Assembly: GCF_026107455.2 (NCBI RefSeq)
Contig: NZ_JAPCHY010000002.1
Coordinates: forward strand, 248,001 to 312,000
From: Xanthomonas chitinilytica
GTDB lineage: Bacteria; Pseudomonadota; Gammaproteobacteria; Xanthomonadales; Xanthomonadaceae
Length of the DNA stretch: 64,000 nucleotides
Direction: 5' to 3'
Below are positions 55,352 to 64,000 of this stretch, one piece after another (position 1 is the stretch's first letter; every line of letters starts with the position of its first letter). The translations under genes were made by a program, and so were the position numbers. Under the pieces are notes generated by a model. The model made no database searches, had not been told where the DNA came from, and was given only the letters and a program-made list of their open reading frames with translations.

Positions 55352-57952
55352 TCAGCCGCCGCGCGGCCGCGCCGGGTTGGCCAGGTTGCCGAAGAAGAGG
55401 GCGTTGAGCAGCAGCCGCTCGGTGCCGTGCCAGTACTTGCGGTGCGCCGGGTCGTCGGCGAACAGCACCACGTTGCCCTGCCCCTGCGGCGACACCAGCA
55501 GCCACGCCGCACCGGCGGCGCGGGCCTGGTTGGCGTCGGACAGGTAGCCGTTGACCGACGGCTTGTCGTGCACCCGTACCACGGTGGAGAACGGGTTGCG
55601 GCTGGGCTGCAGGTTCAACCCGGTTTCCTTGTTGATGAAGAAGCCGCGGCGCTGCACGCCGAAGGCCAGCGGATGGGTGATGTCGATGTCGGCGCTGAGG
55701 ATGTTGCCGCTGACCCGTTCGATCGCCGCGATGTCGCGCTGGTTGCCGAAGTCCTCGCGCTTGACCGCGGCGGCATCGGCCTGCTCGGCCCTGGCGTCCT
55801 TGACCACGCGCTCGTCGGCCAGCTTCTGTTCGATCGCCCAGCGCGAGGCGCTGCCGTAGGTCACCAGCGAGCCGCCGGCCTGGATCCAGCGCTTGAGCGC
55901 GGCCACCGCCGCTTCGCCCAGCCCGGCGTAGTTGCCGCCGGCCAGCACGATGGTGGTGTAGCGTTCCAGCGGCACCTTGCCCAGCTGCGACGGGTCCAGC
56001 TTGGCCGAGGGCAGCTGCACGTGCTGGTCCAGCAGGAACCAGGCCGAGCCGATCTCGGTGGCGCTGACGCCCTCGCCCATCACCAGCGCCACCACCGGCT
56101 TGCGCAGCGCCTTGACGCTGTCGCTGCCCAGGTCGATGCCGCTGCGGCTGTGGCCGCTGTCCAGCGCATGGATGCGCACCCCGGTCTGCTCCGCCACGTC
56201 CTGCACCGCCGCGTGCAGCGCGTCGGCATCGAGCTTCTGCCCCGCCACCGGGATCACCAGGCTGCCGTGGCCGAAGGCCTGTTCGCCGTCGGCGGTGGCG
56301 GCGACGAACGGCGCGAACGCGGCGCGGACGGCGATGTCGCGCGCCTGCAGCCGGTACAGCGCGCGGCTGGCGTTGTAGTCGCGCCAGTCCAGCACGTAGG
56401 CGTAGCCGGCGCGGCCGCCGAGCAGCGCGCCGCGCACCTCCGGCGCCGTCGACACCCGCGCGCCGCCGTCGATGGCGCGGCGGCTGGCGGCGAACTGCAG
56501 GCCATAGGCCGGCGCCACCGCGTACGAGGTGCTGCCGTAGAACACGTCGCCCTTCACCGGCGGGGTCTGCTCGAAGATCGAATGCACCAGCCGGAACTGC
56601 GGCTGCCGCGCCGGCACCACGTAGGCACTGCCCGGCTCGAAGCGGCGGCCGTCCAGTTCCAGCGGCTGCACCAGCGCGCGCACCTCGATCCGGTGCTGCA
56701 GCAGCAGCTCCAGCAACCTGCCGGTCAGGTTGGGATCGGCAGCGTCGCCGAACACGAACGCCTTGACCGGCTGCTTGCCGGCCTGCTGCAGCGCCGAGCG
56801 GAAGAACTCCTTCTGCAGCCGGAACAGGTCGCCGCGCTCGGCCACCGCGCCGCGGATCGTGCCCAGTCCGGTCGCCACCTGGTTGCGGATGGTGAACGGG
56901 AAGGTCAGCAGCCCGTTGACCGATTCCTGCACCCGGCCGCGCGAGCTGGCCTGTTCCACGGTCACGCCGACCGCGCCGTGGAAATCGGGATAGGTCGAGC
57001 CGTACACCGGCGAGAAGTTGTCGAAGTTCTCGCCGGTGTAGTACAGCGAACCCAGCGCATCCAGCGCCTGCGCGTGGTAGCGCGCCAGCACCTTGTTGAA
57101 CTCGTAGGAGGCGGCCGGGATCAGCGGGCTGTGCATGCTGCGCGGCGACGGCTCGAAGTAGTACGTGCTGTCCTTGCCCATTTCGTGGAAGTCGATCTGC
57201 ACGTTCGGGTACCACTGGTGGAACAGCGCCACCTTCGGCCGCGAGTCCTGCTGGGTCAGCGCCAGCCAGTCGCGGTTGAGGTCGGTGAAGTAGTGGTTGG
57301 TGCGGCCCTGCGGGAACGGCTCGACGTGCTCCCTGTCCGCCGGGTCGGCCGAGGCCGGGCTGGAGGCCCAGGCGTTGTGCCAGTTGGCGGCGCGGTCGCG
57401 GCCGTCCGGATTCTGCGCCGGGTCGATCAGCACCACCGCCTCCTGCAGCCATTGCTCGGTCTCGGCGCTGCGGCTGGCTGCCAGGTAGTAGGCGGTCAGC
57501 ATCGCCGCCTCGCCGCTGGAGGTCTCGTTGCCGTGCACGCTGTAGCCCAGCCACACCACCACCGGCGCATCGCCGCCGGGCAGCGGCTGCGCCGGATCGA
57601 CCAGCGCCTGCCGCTGCTGGCGGATCTGCTCCAGCCGGCCGTGGTTGCGCGGCGCGGTCGCGGTGGCGAGCAGCAACGGACGGCCTTCGTAGCTGCGCCC
57701 GATCTCCTGCACCTGGATGCGGTCGGACAACCGTGCCAGCTCGTTGAAATAGGCCACCAGCTGGTCGTGGCGGGTGTAGCGGCTGCCGATGGGATAGCCG
57801 AGGAACTGCTCGGGCGTGGGAATGGCCTCGTCGAACGGCGCCGGCGCCGAAGGGAAGAAATACGCGTTCTGTGCGAACGCGGGCAGGCCCAGGCCGGCCA
57901 CGGCCAGCAGCAGCGCGGCGGCGCAATGGCGGAAACGGTGATGGAACGGCAC
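55352..57952 (-). CDS. M14 zinc carboxypeptidase-family protein
   Basis: The 866-residue precursor has a signal peptide (CAAALLLAVAGLGLPAFAQ, cut before NAYFF). The M14 domain (about 60-340) shows LGYSVHGNETSSGEAA with zinc-binding His and Glu, then DPAQNPDGRDR, FTDLNRDW and DFHEMGKDSTYYF with the third zinc ligand, and VTVEQASSRGR with the catalytic-glutamate region. The remaining 500 residues look like a carboxypeptidase accessory region ending in a glutamine-amidotransferase-like fold (VLAGGNYAGLGEAAVAALKR). Start is GTG 57952, with AGGGG 10 nt upstream; no ATG fits. It follows the TonB receptor by 110 bp, suggesting joint peptide or protein use. Confidence 0.87.
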   Translation of the reverse strand: MPFHHRFRHCAAALLLAVAGLGLPAFAQNAYFFPSAPAPFDEAIPTPEQFLGYPIGSRYTRHDQLVAYFNELARLSDRIQVQEIGRSYEGRPLLLATATAPRNHGRLEQIRQQRQALVDPAQPLPGGDAPVVVWLGYSVHGNETSSGEAAMLTAYYLAASRSAETEQWLQEAVVLIDPAQNPDGRDRAANWHNAWASSPASADPADREHVEPFPQGRTNHYFTDLNRDWLALTQQDSRPKVALFHQWYPNVQIDFHEMGKDSTYYFEPSPRSMHSPLIPAASYEFNKVLARYHAQALDALGSLYYTGENFDNFSPVYGSTYPDFHGAVGVTVEQASSRGRVQESVNGLLTFPFTIRNQVATGLGTIRGAVAERGDLFRLQKEFFRSALQQAGKQPVKAFVFGDAADPNLTGRLLELLLQHRIEVRALVQPLELDGRRFEPGSAYVVPARQPQFRLVHSIFEQTPPVKGDVFYGSTSYAVAPAYGLQFAASRRAIDGGARVSTAPEVRGALLGGRAGYAYVLDWRDYNASRALYRLQARDIAVRAAFAPFVAATADGEQAFGHGSLVIPVAGQKLDADALHAAVQDVAEQTGVRIHALDSGHSRSGIDLGSDSVKALRKPVVALVMGEGVSATEIGSAWFLLDQHVQLPSAKLDPSQLGKVPLERYTTIVLAGGNYAGLGEAAVAALKRWIQAGGSLVTYGSASRWAIEQKLADERVVKDARAEQADAAAVKREDFGNQRDIAAIERVSGNILSADIDITHPLAFGVQRRGFFINKETGLNLQPSRNPFSTVVRVHDKPSVNGYLSDANQARAAGAAWLLVSPQGQGNVVLFADDPAHRKYWHGTERLLLNALFFGNLANPARPRGG

Positions 57953-58062
57953 GCGGTGGTTACCCCTGTTGTTGCACGACCCGCGGGGCGGGCCGCCGAA
58001 GCTGTGGTGGGCAGACGACGCGGCGCCGGCCTGCCCTTGCGGACAGGCCGGCGGCTGCCCGC

Positions 58063-60702
58063 TCAGAAGCGGTAGTCGAAGCCGACGCTGAAGTAGCGGC
58101 CGCGCGGGTCGTACTGCGAGAAGTCGTACGGCGCGCGCACGCCCGGGAAGGTGGCGTCGTACGGCGGTTCCTCGTCGGCCAGGTTCTGCACCTTGGCGTA
58201 CAGGGTCAGCTTGTCGATGCCGGTGTAGCCCAGGTACAGGTCGAACTGGTTGTAGCCGTCCACCTTGGACTGCACCGCGCTGGCCGCGGCGCTGCCCTTC
58301 TGCTCGTAGCTGCTGGTGTAGTACCAGGTCAGCGCGGTGCGGAAATCGCCCAGCGACCAGTCCAGGGTCGTGGTCGCCTTGGTGTCCGGCAGCGACGGCC
58401 CCAGGTTGCTGCCGGCATAGTCGACCAGCGGCCCGCCGATCACCTGCGGGCGCTTGTAGTCGATCACGTAGGTCAGCGCGCTGGACAGGCCGAAATCGCC
58501 GGCGCGGGCGCTGGACCAGCGCTGGCGCAGCTCCACGTCGATGCCCGAGGTCTTGAGCTCGCTCAGGTTCTGGTAGCGGTTGTATACCGCCAGCAGCTTG
58601 CCGCGGTCGTCGCGCAGCACGTTGGCCGGATCGTTCTCGGCCACCAGCGTGGTGCTGTTGTTGGTGCCGACCAGGTTGTCCAGTTCGATGCGGTACCAGT
58701 CCACGCTCAGGCTGGTGCCGGACCAGGGCGACAGCACCACGCCGAAGTTGTAGCTGCGGGTGCGCTCGGGTTCCAGTTCGCGGTTGCCGACGGTGAAGAA
58801 CGTCGGGCTCTGGCGCGAGCCCGGCACGTCCGGATCGTGCGGATCGACCACCGCACCATAGGAGATGTTGGTGCTGTTGGAGTTCTCCGACAGCGACGGC
58901 GCGCGGAAGCCCTTGGAGGCGGCGGCGCGCACCAGCAGGCTGTCCAGCGGCTGCCAGCGCAGGCTGAGCTTGGGCGAGAACGCATCGCCGAAGTCGCTGT
59001 AGTGGTCGGCGCGTGCGGCGGCCTGCAGCTCCAGCCCGGTGGCCAGCGGCACGTTCAGTTCCGCATAGGCGGCCGTGACCTCGCGCTGGCCGTGCACCTC
59101 GGCGATCGCCGGGCGCACCTGCAGGCCGGCGTCGATCTGCCACGGGTTGTCCGAATCCAGCTTCTCCTGGCGCCATTCCACGCCCGCGGCGAAGCCCAGG
59201 GTGCCGGCCGACCATTCGGCCAGGCTGGCCGAGACCTTGGCATCCACGCCCTTGAGCACCGATTCGGCCGGACGCAGCGTGCTCAGGCCGATGGCCTGCA
59301 GCACCGCCGGATCGGTCGCCGCCGGGTCGAGCAGGTTGTAGCTGCCGCTGGCCAGCGCGTCGTACAGCGCCCAGCGGTTGGCGAAGCCGCCGGAGACGGT
59401 CTCGCGCTCGTTGCTGGCCGCCGAGAACGCGGCCACCTCCCAGTCCCACTTCTCGGCCTGCCCGCGCACGCCGGCCAGGCCGCGGTAGGCGCGCGAGCGG
59501 TTGGTCTTGATGGTGCCGCCGAGGTTGAAGAAGGTGTACTCGATCGGCACGTCGTAGCCGTACGGGTTGTACGGATTGCCCGCCGGCAGCAGCGAGGACA
59601 CCGGCTCGGCCAGCCCGGTGTCGGCGTTGAGCGCGAAGCGGCCGCTTTCCAGGGTGAAGAACGGGCTGCTGCCGAACCACGACACGCCCTTGATGTCGCT
59701 GTAGAGCACCTCGCCGAACGCCTCGACGTTGTCGTTGATGCGGAAGGTGCCGTTGGCGTAGGCCTGCCAGCGCTTGGTCGACGGGATCAGCGTGGTGTAC
59801 TCGGCCTGGTTGAAGGCGCAGGTGTCGCCGGACAGCCCGTCGATCGGCGCGCTGGCGACGCGCACGGTGCCGGCCGGGCAGTTGCCGGCGGCGTCGAGCA
59901 TCGGCACCGAGGCGCCGTCGATCAGGTAGCGCGCGCCCTTGGCCGACCAGCCGTTCCAGCGGCCGCCCGGCAGATCGGTATAGATGCCCGAGCGGGTCAG
60001 GTCGCGCTGGTCCTGGTCCAGGCGATCGCGGTTGTAGCCTTCCAAGCTGAACAGGATGTTGTAACCGTCGCTGTCCAGGTCGCCGATGCCGCCGACGAAC
60101 TTGACGCTCTGCTGGTCCAGCCCGCCCTGGTCGGAGGTGCCGAAGCTGCCGCCGACCTCGGCGCCCTCGAAGTTCTGCCGGGTGATGATGTTGACCACGC
60201 CGGCCACCGCGTCGGAGCCGTACACCGCCGAGGCGCCGTCCTTGAGCACTTCGATGCGTTCGACCGCGACCAGCGGCAGCGCGTTGAGGTTGACGAAGGT
60301 GTCCGACAGGCCGCCGGACGGGAAGCCGTAGTTGGCCAGCCGGCGGCCGTTGAGCAGCACCAGCGTGTTCTTCTGCGACAGCCCGCGCAGGCCGATGCCG
60401 GCCGAGCCGGAGGCCCAGCCGCTGTTGGAGGTTTCGTTGGTGGCGTTGCCGGTGTTGGCCGAGATCGAGCGCAGCAGGTCGGCCACGGTGGCCTTGCCGG
60501 ACTCTTCGAGCTGCTGGCGTTCGATCACCTGCACCGGATTGGCGGTTTCGGTATCGGTGCGCTTGATGTTGGAACCGGTGACCCGCACCGCGGCCAGGGT
60601 CTTGCTCTCGGGAGCGGTGGTTTCGACGGTTTCGGCGAAGGCGAGGGAGGGAGCGGCCAGGACAGCGGCCACGGCGACGACGAGCAACGAATGATTGGGC
60701 AT
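58063..60702 (-). CDS. TonB-dependent outer-membrane receptor
   Basis: The 879-residue receptor begins with a signal peptide ([23 protein letters not shown]). A plug domain follows: [20 protein letters not shown] as TonB-box region, [33 protein letters not shown]. The beta-barrel ends [12 protein letters not shown] with the terminal Phe of outer-membrane barrels. This subfamily, often with SNIKR after the TonB box, imports peptides or glycans in xanthomonads. The downstream peptidase gene suggests peptide substrates. ATG 60702 is used; an in-frame TTG start at 60732 is less likely. The upstream region carries two 21-bp direct repeats that may be operators. Confidence 0.93.
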   Translation of the reverse strand: MPNHSLLVVAVAAVLAAPSLAFAETVETTAPESKTLAAVRVTGSNIKRTDTETANPVQVIERQQLEESGKATVADLLRSISANTGNATNETSNSGWASGSAGIGLRGLSQKNTLVLLNGRRLANYGFPSGGLSDTFVNLNALPLVAVERIEVLKDGASAVYGSDAVAGVVNIITRQNFEGAEVGGSFGTSDQGGLDQQSVKFVGGIGDLDSDGYNILFSLEGYNRDRLDQDQRDLTRSGIYTDLPGGRWNGWSAKGARYLIDGASVPMLDAAGNCPAGTVRVASAPIDGLSGDTCAFNQAEYTTLIPSTKRWQAYANGTFRINDNVEAFGEVLYSDIKGVSWFGSSPFFTLESGRFALNADTGLAEPVSSLLPAGNPYNPYGYDVPIEYTFFNLGGTIKTNRSRAYRGLAGVRGQAEKWDWEVAAFSAASNERETVSGGFANRWALYDALASGSYNLLDPAATDPAVLQAIGLSTLRPAESVLKGVDAKVSASLAEWSAGTLGFAAGVEWRQEKLDSDNPWQIDAGLQVRPAIAEVHGQREVTAAYAELNVPLATGLELQAAARADHYSDFGDAFSPKLSLRWQPLDSLLVRAAASKGFRAPSLSENSNSTNISYGAVVDPHDPDVPGSRQSPTFFTVGNRELEPERTRSYNFGVVLSPWSGTSLSVDWYRIELDNLVGTNNSTTLVAENDPANVLRDDRGKLLAVYNRYQNLSELKTSGIDVELRQRWSSARAGDFGLSSALTYVIDYKRPQVIGGPLVDYAGSNLGPSLPDTKATTTLDWSLGDFRTALTWYYTSSYEQKGSAAASAVQSKVDGYNQFDLYLGYTGIDKLTLYAKVQNLADEEPPYDATFPGVRAPYDFSQYDPRGRYFSVGFDYRF

Positions 60703-60769
60703 GAATTTCGGGGGGAGTAGAGACGGGAACAACCACCGCAGTAGGTCACGGCCGGCGAATGTCCGACCA

Positions 60770-60821
60770 ATAACATCTCTTCATACGGATATAAGCGAAC
60801 ATAACATCTCTTTATCCGGAT
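60770..60821. repeat. Two 21-bp direct repeats between TonB receptor and queD
   Basis: ATAACATCTCTTCATACGGAT (60770-60790) and ATAACATCTCTTTATCCGGAT (60801-60821) differ at two positions and start 31 bp apart, about three helical turns. The second contains ATCCGGAT flanked by TCTCTT and AAGAGA. On the minus strand each is followed by a -10-like TAT box. They look like tandem operators acting on the TonB receptor promoter. Confidence 0.7.
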
Positions 60822-60904
60822 GCAAGAGAATATTGCGCAGCAGCATCCCGCGCCGGCGCGTCCGCGACCCGGCCTCCCCCGGGCCCCGGCGCTACAATGC
60901 GGCG

Positions 60905-61258
60905 ATGGATATCTTCAAAGTCTTCACCCTCGAAGCCGCCCACCGGCTGCCCAACGTCCCCCCGGGCCACAAGTGCGCGCGCCTGCACGGGCACTCGTTC
61001 CGGGTCGAGCTGCATGTCAGCGGCGAACCCGGCATCGACACCGGCTGGGTGATGGATTTCGGCGACATCAAGGCAGCGTTCCAGCCGCTGTACGACCGGC
61101 TCGACCACCATTACCTCAACGACATCCCCGGCCTGGAGAATCCGACCAGCGAGCGCCTGGCGATGTGGATCTGGCAGCAGCTCAAGCCGGCGCTGCCGCA
61201 GCTGAGCGAAGTGGTGGTGCACGAGACCTGCACCTCCGGCTGCCGCTACCGCGGCTGA
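60905..61258 (+). CDS. queD: 6-pyruvoyltetrahydropterin synthase/6-carboxytetrahydropterin synthase
   Basis: The 117-residue protein starts [15 protein letters not shown]. Zinc-binding histidines are in AAHRL and LHGHSF, the catalytic cysteine is in [22 protein letters not shown] is the usual substrate-binding segment, and the catalytic His/Asp region is [11 protein letters not shown]; the glutamate ends in [11 protein letters not shown]. The enzyme forms 6-carboxy-5,6,7,8-tetrahydropterin on the way to the tRNA nucleoside queuosine. Length is standard. It reads away from the TonB receptor gene. Confidence 0.94.
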   Translation: MDIFKVFTLEAAHRLPNVPPGHKCARLHGHSFRVELHVSGEPGIDTGWVMDFGDIKAAFQPLYDRLDHHYLNDIPGLENPTSERLAMWIWQQLKPALPQLSEVVVHETCTSGCRYRG

Positions 61259-61374
61259 GGCCGCGCGACGCCGCCGGGACCGCGCCGCGGACACCGCGGG
61301 CACCCCTCCCCCTGCGGCAACCTGTTGATTCCAAACGAATCCTGAATTTCTTCGCTGTACCCGGAAGAAAATTG

Positions 61375-61413
61375 TTGCATCGCAATAAAAAGCGAGTATG
61401 TTGCATTGCAACA
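61375..61413 (+). promoter_or_regulatory. Two TGC-N3-GCA operator-like palindromes over the phasin promoter
   Basis: Palindromes TTGCATCGCAA (61375-61385) and TGTTGCATTGCAACA (61399-61413) lie 26 bp apart, centre to centre. A possible promoter, TTGCAT (61375-61380) and TATGTT (61397-61402), spaced 16 bp, overlaps both. TGC-N3-GCA sites are known for PhaR-type regulators of polyhydroxybutyrate granule proteins, which fits the downstream phasin; the identity of the regulator is inferred. Confidence 0.6.
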
Positions 61414-61436
61414 GCGTCGCTTCCGGATTCGCCCCG

Positions 61437-61811
61437 ATGTCCGCCCAGTTCAACGACAGCTTCAGCAGCTACACCCACCAGATCGCCGCCGCGGCCACCC
61501 GCGCGAACCGTCTGGCGCTGGAAAGCGCGGAGAGCGTGTTCGGCGTGCAGCTCAAGACGTTCGAGAAGAACATCGACGCCACCACCGGTTTCTTCGGCGA
61601 AGTGGCCGGGGCCGGCAGCGACGGCTACCAGACCCTGTTGCCCAAGGGCCTGCAGATCGCCCGCGACAACCTGGAACGACTGGCGACGGCCGGCCAGGAA
61701 GTGCTGGGGCTGAGCCTGAAGACCGGCGAAGCGCTGGGCCAGCTGGTCCGCGCCCCGTTCGAGACGGCAGCGACCGACAAGCCGGGCAAGGCCGGCGGCA
61801 AGACGCGCTGA
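61437..61811 (+). CDS. Phasin family protein
   Basis: The 124-residue mostly helical protein has the phasin pattern: SYTHQIAAAATRANRLALES, FGVQLKTFEKNIDATTGFFG, LERLATAGQEVLGLSLKTGE. It would coat polyhydroxyalkanoate granules or act as a small chaperone-like protein. Start is ATG 61437 (MSAQFNDSF); an upstream ATG at 61398 overlaps the operator-like palindrome and is not family-like. The C-terminal tail is Gly/Lys-rich. It is a single-gene unit between an operator-like promoter and a strong terminator. Confidence 0.88.
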   Translation: MSAQFNDSFSSYTHQIAAAATRANRLALESAESVFGVQLKTFEKNIDATTGFFGEVAGAGSDGYQTLLPKGLQIARDNLERLATAGQEVLGLSLKTGEALGQLVRAPFETAATDKPGKAGGKTR

Positions 61812-61863
61812 CACAGCGCACAGACAACCGAATTTGCATGGGTCCCTCCCCCCGTGCAATCCG

Positions 61864-61901
61864 AGGCCCGACAGAACCCTCCCTCTGTCGGGCCTTTTTT
61901 T
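61864..61901 (+). terminator. Rho-independent terminator of the phasin gene
   Basis: An 11-bp perfect stem AGGCCCGACAG/CTGTCGGGCCT (61864-61874 and 61885-61895), 10-nt loop, followed by seven T residues. Confidence 0.95.
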
Positions 61902-62170
61902 GTCTGGCGATGACTCCAGCCCGGTACTCCGCCGGACTACGCCGCGACTCGATGCCCAGGGCCCGGCAAGAACTTGCGCGCCCCCATCATGCCGACGCCT
62001 GCTGGAACTGGCCCCGGCGCTCCCGCGCGCCGCTCCCGTGCCGACCGATGCTCCGAACGGAGGCCGTGCACCGGGGGGCTGGTATACCGTACCGATCGCC
62101 CACGGTCCTGCCGGTGCATCTGGCCGGTGCCGATACCGGCGCATGATTCCTTTGGGGAGCGCGGTTCCTG

Positions 62171-63082
62171 ATGTTCATACGCCAACTCAGCTATCTGATC
62201 GCCCTGGACACGCACCGGCATTTCGGTAGAGCGGCGGAGGCCTGCCATGTCTCGCAGCCGGCCTTGTCGAATGGGATACGGGAGCTGGAGCGGGAGCTGG
62301 GCATCACCATCATCAAGCGCAACCGCAGCTTCGAGGGCATCACGCCGGAGGGCGAACGCGTCATCAAGTGGGTCCGCCAGACGCTCGCCTCGCTCGACGG
62401 GCTGCGGCAGGAGGCCGACCTGATCCGCAGCGTGCCGCGGGGACACCTGGTCATGGGCGTCATTCCCACGGCCGGGCACGCCGCGGCGCTGCTGGGCGCG
62501 CAATACCGGGAAATCCTGCCGCAGCTCACCCTGGAGGTGGCGGCCCTGAGCACGCCGGAGATTCTCAGGCGCCTCAAGTCGCAGGACATCCTGCTGGGCC
62601 TGCTCTACGACCGGTCGGTCGCCAGCGACGACTACGACGTATTGCCCATCTTCTCGGAGCGCTACGTCCTGGTGGCCAGCGAACAGACCTCGCTCCCCCA
62701 TCAACTGGGCTGGGCCGAGGTGGCGGACCTGCCGCTGTGCCTGCTCAGCCGGGACATGCAGAATCGCCAGACGCTGGAAACGCTGTTCCACGCCGTCGAT
62801 GCCACCCCGCGCGTGGTGCTGGAAACCAATGACATGCGCATGCTGCTCGCCGAGTGCCAAAGCGGACGGGCGTTCGCCGTGGTACCGCTCAGCGCCTTGC
62901 CGACACGGCACGAAGGCGCGGGCCTGCGGGCGCATCCCATCACCCCCGAACACGCCGAGGACGTCTGCCTGGTGCGATTGCGGCGGGAGCCGCAACCGGC
63001 TCTGTCGCAGGCGGCCTGGCAGATCGCCGGCACCCTCGACCTGGAGGCGGCGCTCAGCAAACCCCTCAACAGGACACCGTGA
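62171..63082 (+). CDS. LysR-family transcriptional regulator
   Basis: The 303-residue protein has the N-terminal winged helix-turn-helix of LysR regulators (FIRQLSYLIALDTHRHFGRAAEACHV in two parts, then SQPALSNGIRELERELG), followed by the co-inducer-binding domain from about residue 90 (GHLVMGVIPTAGHAAALL). It lies 118 bp upstream of the formate dehydrogenase gene on the same strand, so control of that gene is likely. The 269 bp before it contain an inverted repeat CCGGT/ACCGG near 62125-62140 but no clear promoter. Effector unknown. Confidence 0.9.
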   Translation: MFIRQLSYLIALDTHRHFGRAAEACHVSQPALSNGIRELERELGITIIKRNRSFEGITPEGERVIKWVRQTLASLDGLRQEADLIRSVPRGHLVMGVIPTAGHAAALLGAQYREILPQLTLEVAALSTPEILRRLKSQDILLGLLYDRSVASDDYDVLPIFSERYVLVASEQTSLPHQLGWAEVADLPLCLLSRDMQNRQTLETLFHAVDATPRVVLETNDMRMLLAECQSGRAFAVVPLSALPTRHEGAGLRAHPITPEHAEDVCLVRLRREPQPALSQAAWQIAGTLDLEAALSKPLNRTP

Positions 63083-63200
63083 TAACGACGGATTATCACA
63101 AGATCCGAGCAAACGACTGGAGCGACGCCGTCCAGCGCGCGCACACTCTTTTCGCCGGCTGCAGGGGTGTCCTGCCGCCGCGACTCAGGAAGCGCATACC

Positions 63201-64000
63201 ATGGCAAAGATCCTCTGCGTCCTCTATCCCGACCCCGAAACCGGATACCCGCCGGCCTACGCCCGCGACGACATTCCCACCATCACCAAGTACGCCAACG
63301 GCCAAACCGCCCCGACCCCGAAGGGCCCCCTGGGCTTCAAGCCGGGCGAGTTGGTCGGTTGCGTTTCCGGCGAACTGGGCCTTCGGCCGTATCTGGAAAA
63401 GCTCGGCCACGAACTGATCGTCACCAGCGACAAGGACGGTCCGGACTCCGAATTCGAGAAGCACCTGCCCGATGCGGAAGTGGTGATCTCGCAGCCGTTC
63501 TGGCCCGCCTACCTGACCCGGGAACGCATCGCCAAGGCCAAGAAGCTGAAGTTGGCGCTGACTGCCGGCATCGGCTCGGATCACGTCGACCTGGAAGCGG
63601 CCGCCAAGGCCCAGGTCACCGTGGCCGAGGTCACCGGCTCCAACAGCATCGGCGTCGCCGAGCACGTGGTGATGATGGTGCTGTCGCTGGTCCGCAACTA
63701 CCTGCCTTCGCACCAGATCGCGGCCACTGGCGGCTGGAACATCGCCGACTGCGTGTCGCGCAGCTACGACATCGAAGGCATGCACTTCGGCACGATCGCG
63801 GCCGGCCGCATCGGCCTGGCGGTACTGCGCCGGCTCAAGCCGTTCGGCCTGCACCTGCACTACACCGATCCGCACCGGCTGAGTTCCGAGATCGAGCAGG
63901 AACTGAACCTCACCTTCCACCCGGACGCCGAGTCGCTGGTGAAGGCGGTCGATATCATCAACCTGCAGATGCCGCTGTATCCGTCGACCGAACACTTCTT
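63201..64000 (+). CDS. fdh: NAD-dependent formate dehydrogenase (3' end outside window)
   Basis: About 266 residues are visible. MAKILCVLYPDPETGYPPAYARD is split from the family start by nothing unusual; PTPKGPLGFKPGELVGCVSGELGL, VISQPFWPAYLT and TAGIGSDHVDLEAA with TGSNSIGVAEHVVMM are the formate-binding and catalytic regions. The NAD-binding loop appears as GTIAAGRIGLAVLRRL. The enzyme oxidises formate to CO2 with NAD. AGGA lies 10 nt before ATG 63201. The chain runs off the window before the catalytic histidine. Confidence 0.93.
   Translation, partial: MAKILCVLYPDPETGYPPAYARDDIPTITKYANGQTAPTPKGPLGFKPGELVGCVSGELGLRPYLEKLGHELIVTSDKDGPDSEFEKHLPDAEVVISQPFWPAYLTRERIAKAKKLKLALTAGIGSDHVDLEAAAKAQVTVAEVTGSNSIGVAEHVVMMVLSLVRNYLPSHQIAATGGWNIADCVSRSYDIEGMHFGTIAAGRIGLAVLRRLKPFGLHLHYTDPHRLSSEIEQELNLTFHPDAESLVKAVDIINLQMPLYPSTEHF

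Noticed and set aside
53538-57926. 1462-residue open frame on the minus strand under rhlE and the M14 gene
   Set aside because: It covers rhlE antisense and the M14 gene out of frame; composition (Arg/Gly/Ala runs) is that of a GC-rich shadow.
57871-60720. 949-residue plus-strand frame opposite the TonB receptor
   Set aside because: The minus strand encodes a complete TonB receptor with signal peptide, plug and terminal Phe; the plus frame shows no domain.
55352-60736. Single 1794-residue minus-strand reading frame suggesting a TonB-peptidase fusion
   Set aside because: The receptor is read in a different frame with its own stop at 58063; the long frame is accidental upstream of the GTG start of the M14 gene.

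Overview
The window is high-GC DNA (close to 68 % in the housekeeping parts) from a gammaproteobacterium of the Xanthomonadaceae/Lysobacteraceae. The evidence is gene content and order: xanA-xanB, rmlBACD and etfBA side by side; wzm-wzt next to metB and cbs; an MlaEFD-type lipid transporter; PilU; a large TonB receptor; and a QueD/phasin/formate dehydrogenase segment. The genus cannot be fixed from sequence inspection alone.

Layout. 1-2915: end of an MCE/Mla lipid-transport operon (permease, ATPase, MCE protein, lipoprotein) with a 69-bp REP-like palindrome inside it. 2882-9135: alkB, a GT4 glycosyltransferase, a secreted metzincin lipoprotein with six exact 144-bp FG-GAP repeats, and a SCOT-type CoA-transferase pair. 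9280-16888: nucleotide-sugar precursors, namely GDP-mannose (xanA, xanB), UDP-glucuronate (ugd) and dTDP-rhamnose (rmlB-A-C-D, translationally coupled). 17137-18818: etfBA, ending in a rho-independent terminator. 18897-45296: a variable surface-glycan cassette. 45347-48020: metB and cbs. 48227-55112: small DUF465 gene, candidate ncRNA, OmpA/DUF4398 pair, pilU, the tyrosine-degradation genes maiA/fahA, and rhlE. 55352-64000: M14 peptidase plus TonB receptor, queD, a phasin, a LysR regulator and the start of formate dehydrogenase.

The most interesting region is the cassette between etfA and metB, the position of the hypervariable LPS O-antigen locus in Xanthomonas. Here it carries a plus-strand block (27279-37971) encoding a TPR-LicD transferase, a TagD-like glycerol-3-phosphate cytidylyltransferase, a large protein with a degenerate LicD-like domain fused to a CDP-glycerol glycerophosphotransferase domain, a TPR-sulfotransferase, a cytidylyltransferase-PEP mutase fusion, phosphonopyruvate decarboxylase, an iron-type phosphonoacetaldehyde reductase and a CatB-like acetyltransferase. 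A converging minus-strand block (45296-37981) supplies the Wzm/Wzt exporter, two glycosyltransferases, a glycerophosphodiester phosphodiesterase and a methyltransferase. Read together, these predict an ABC-exported O-antigen-like glycan decorated with 2-hydroxyethylphosphonate and glycerol phosphate, possibly also sulfated, acetylated and methylated. That is a teichoic-acid-like, phosphonate-bearing surface polymer in a Gram-negative bacterium. The chemistry is inferred from gene families and has not been demonstrated.

No tRNA, rRNA, CRISPR array, prophage or intact insertion sequence was seen.
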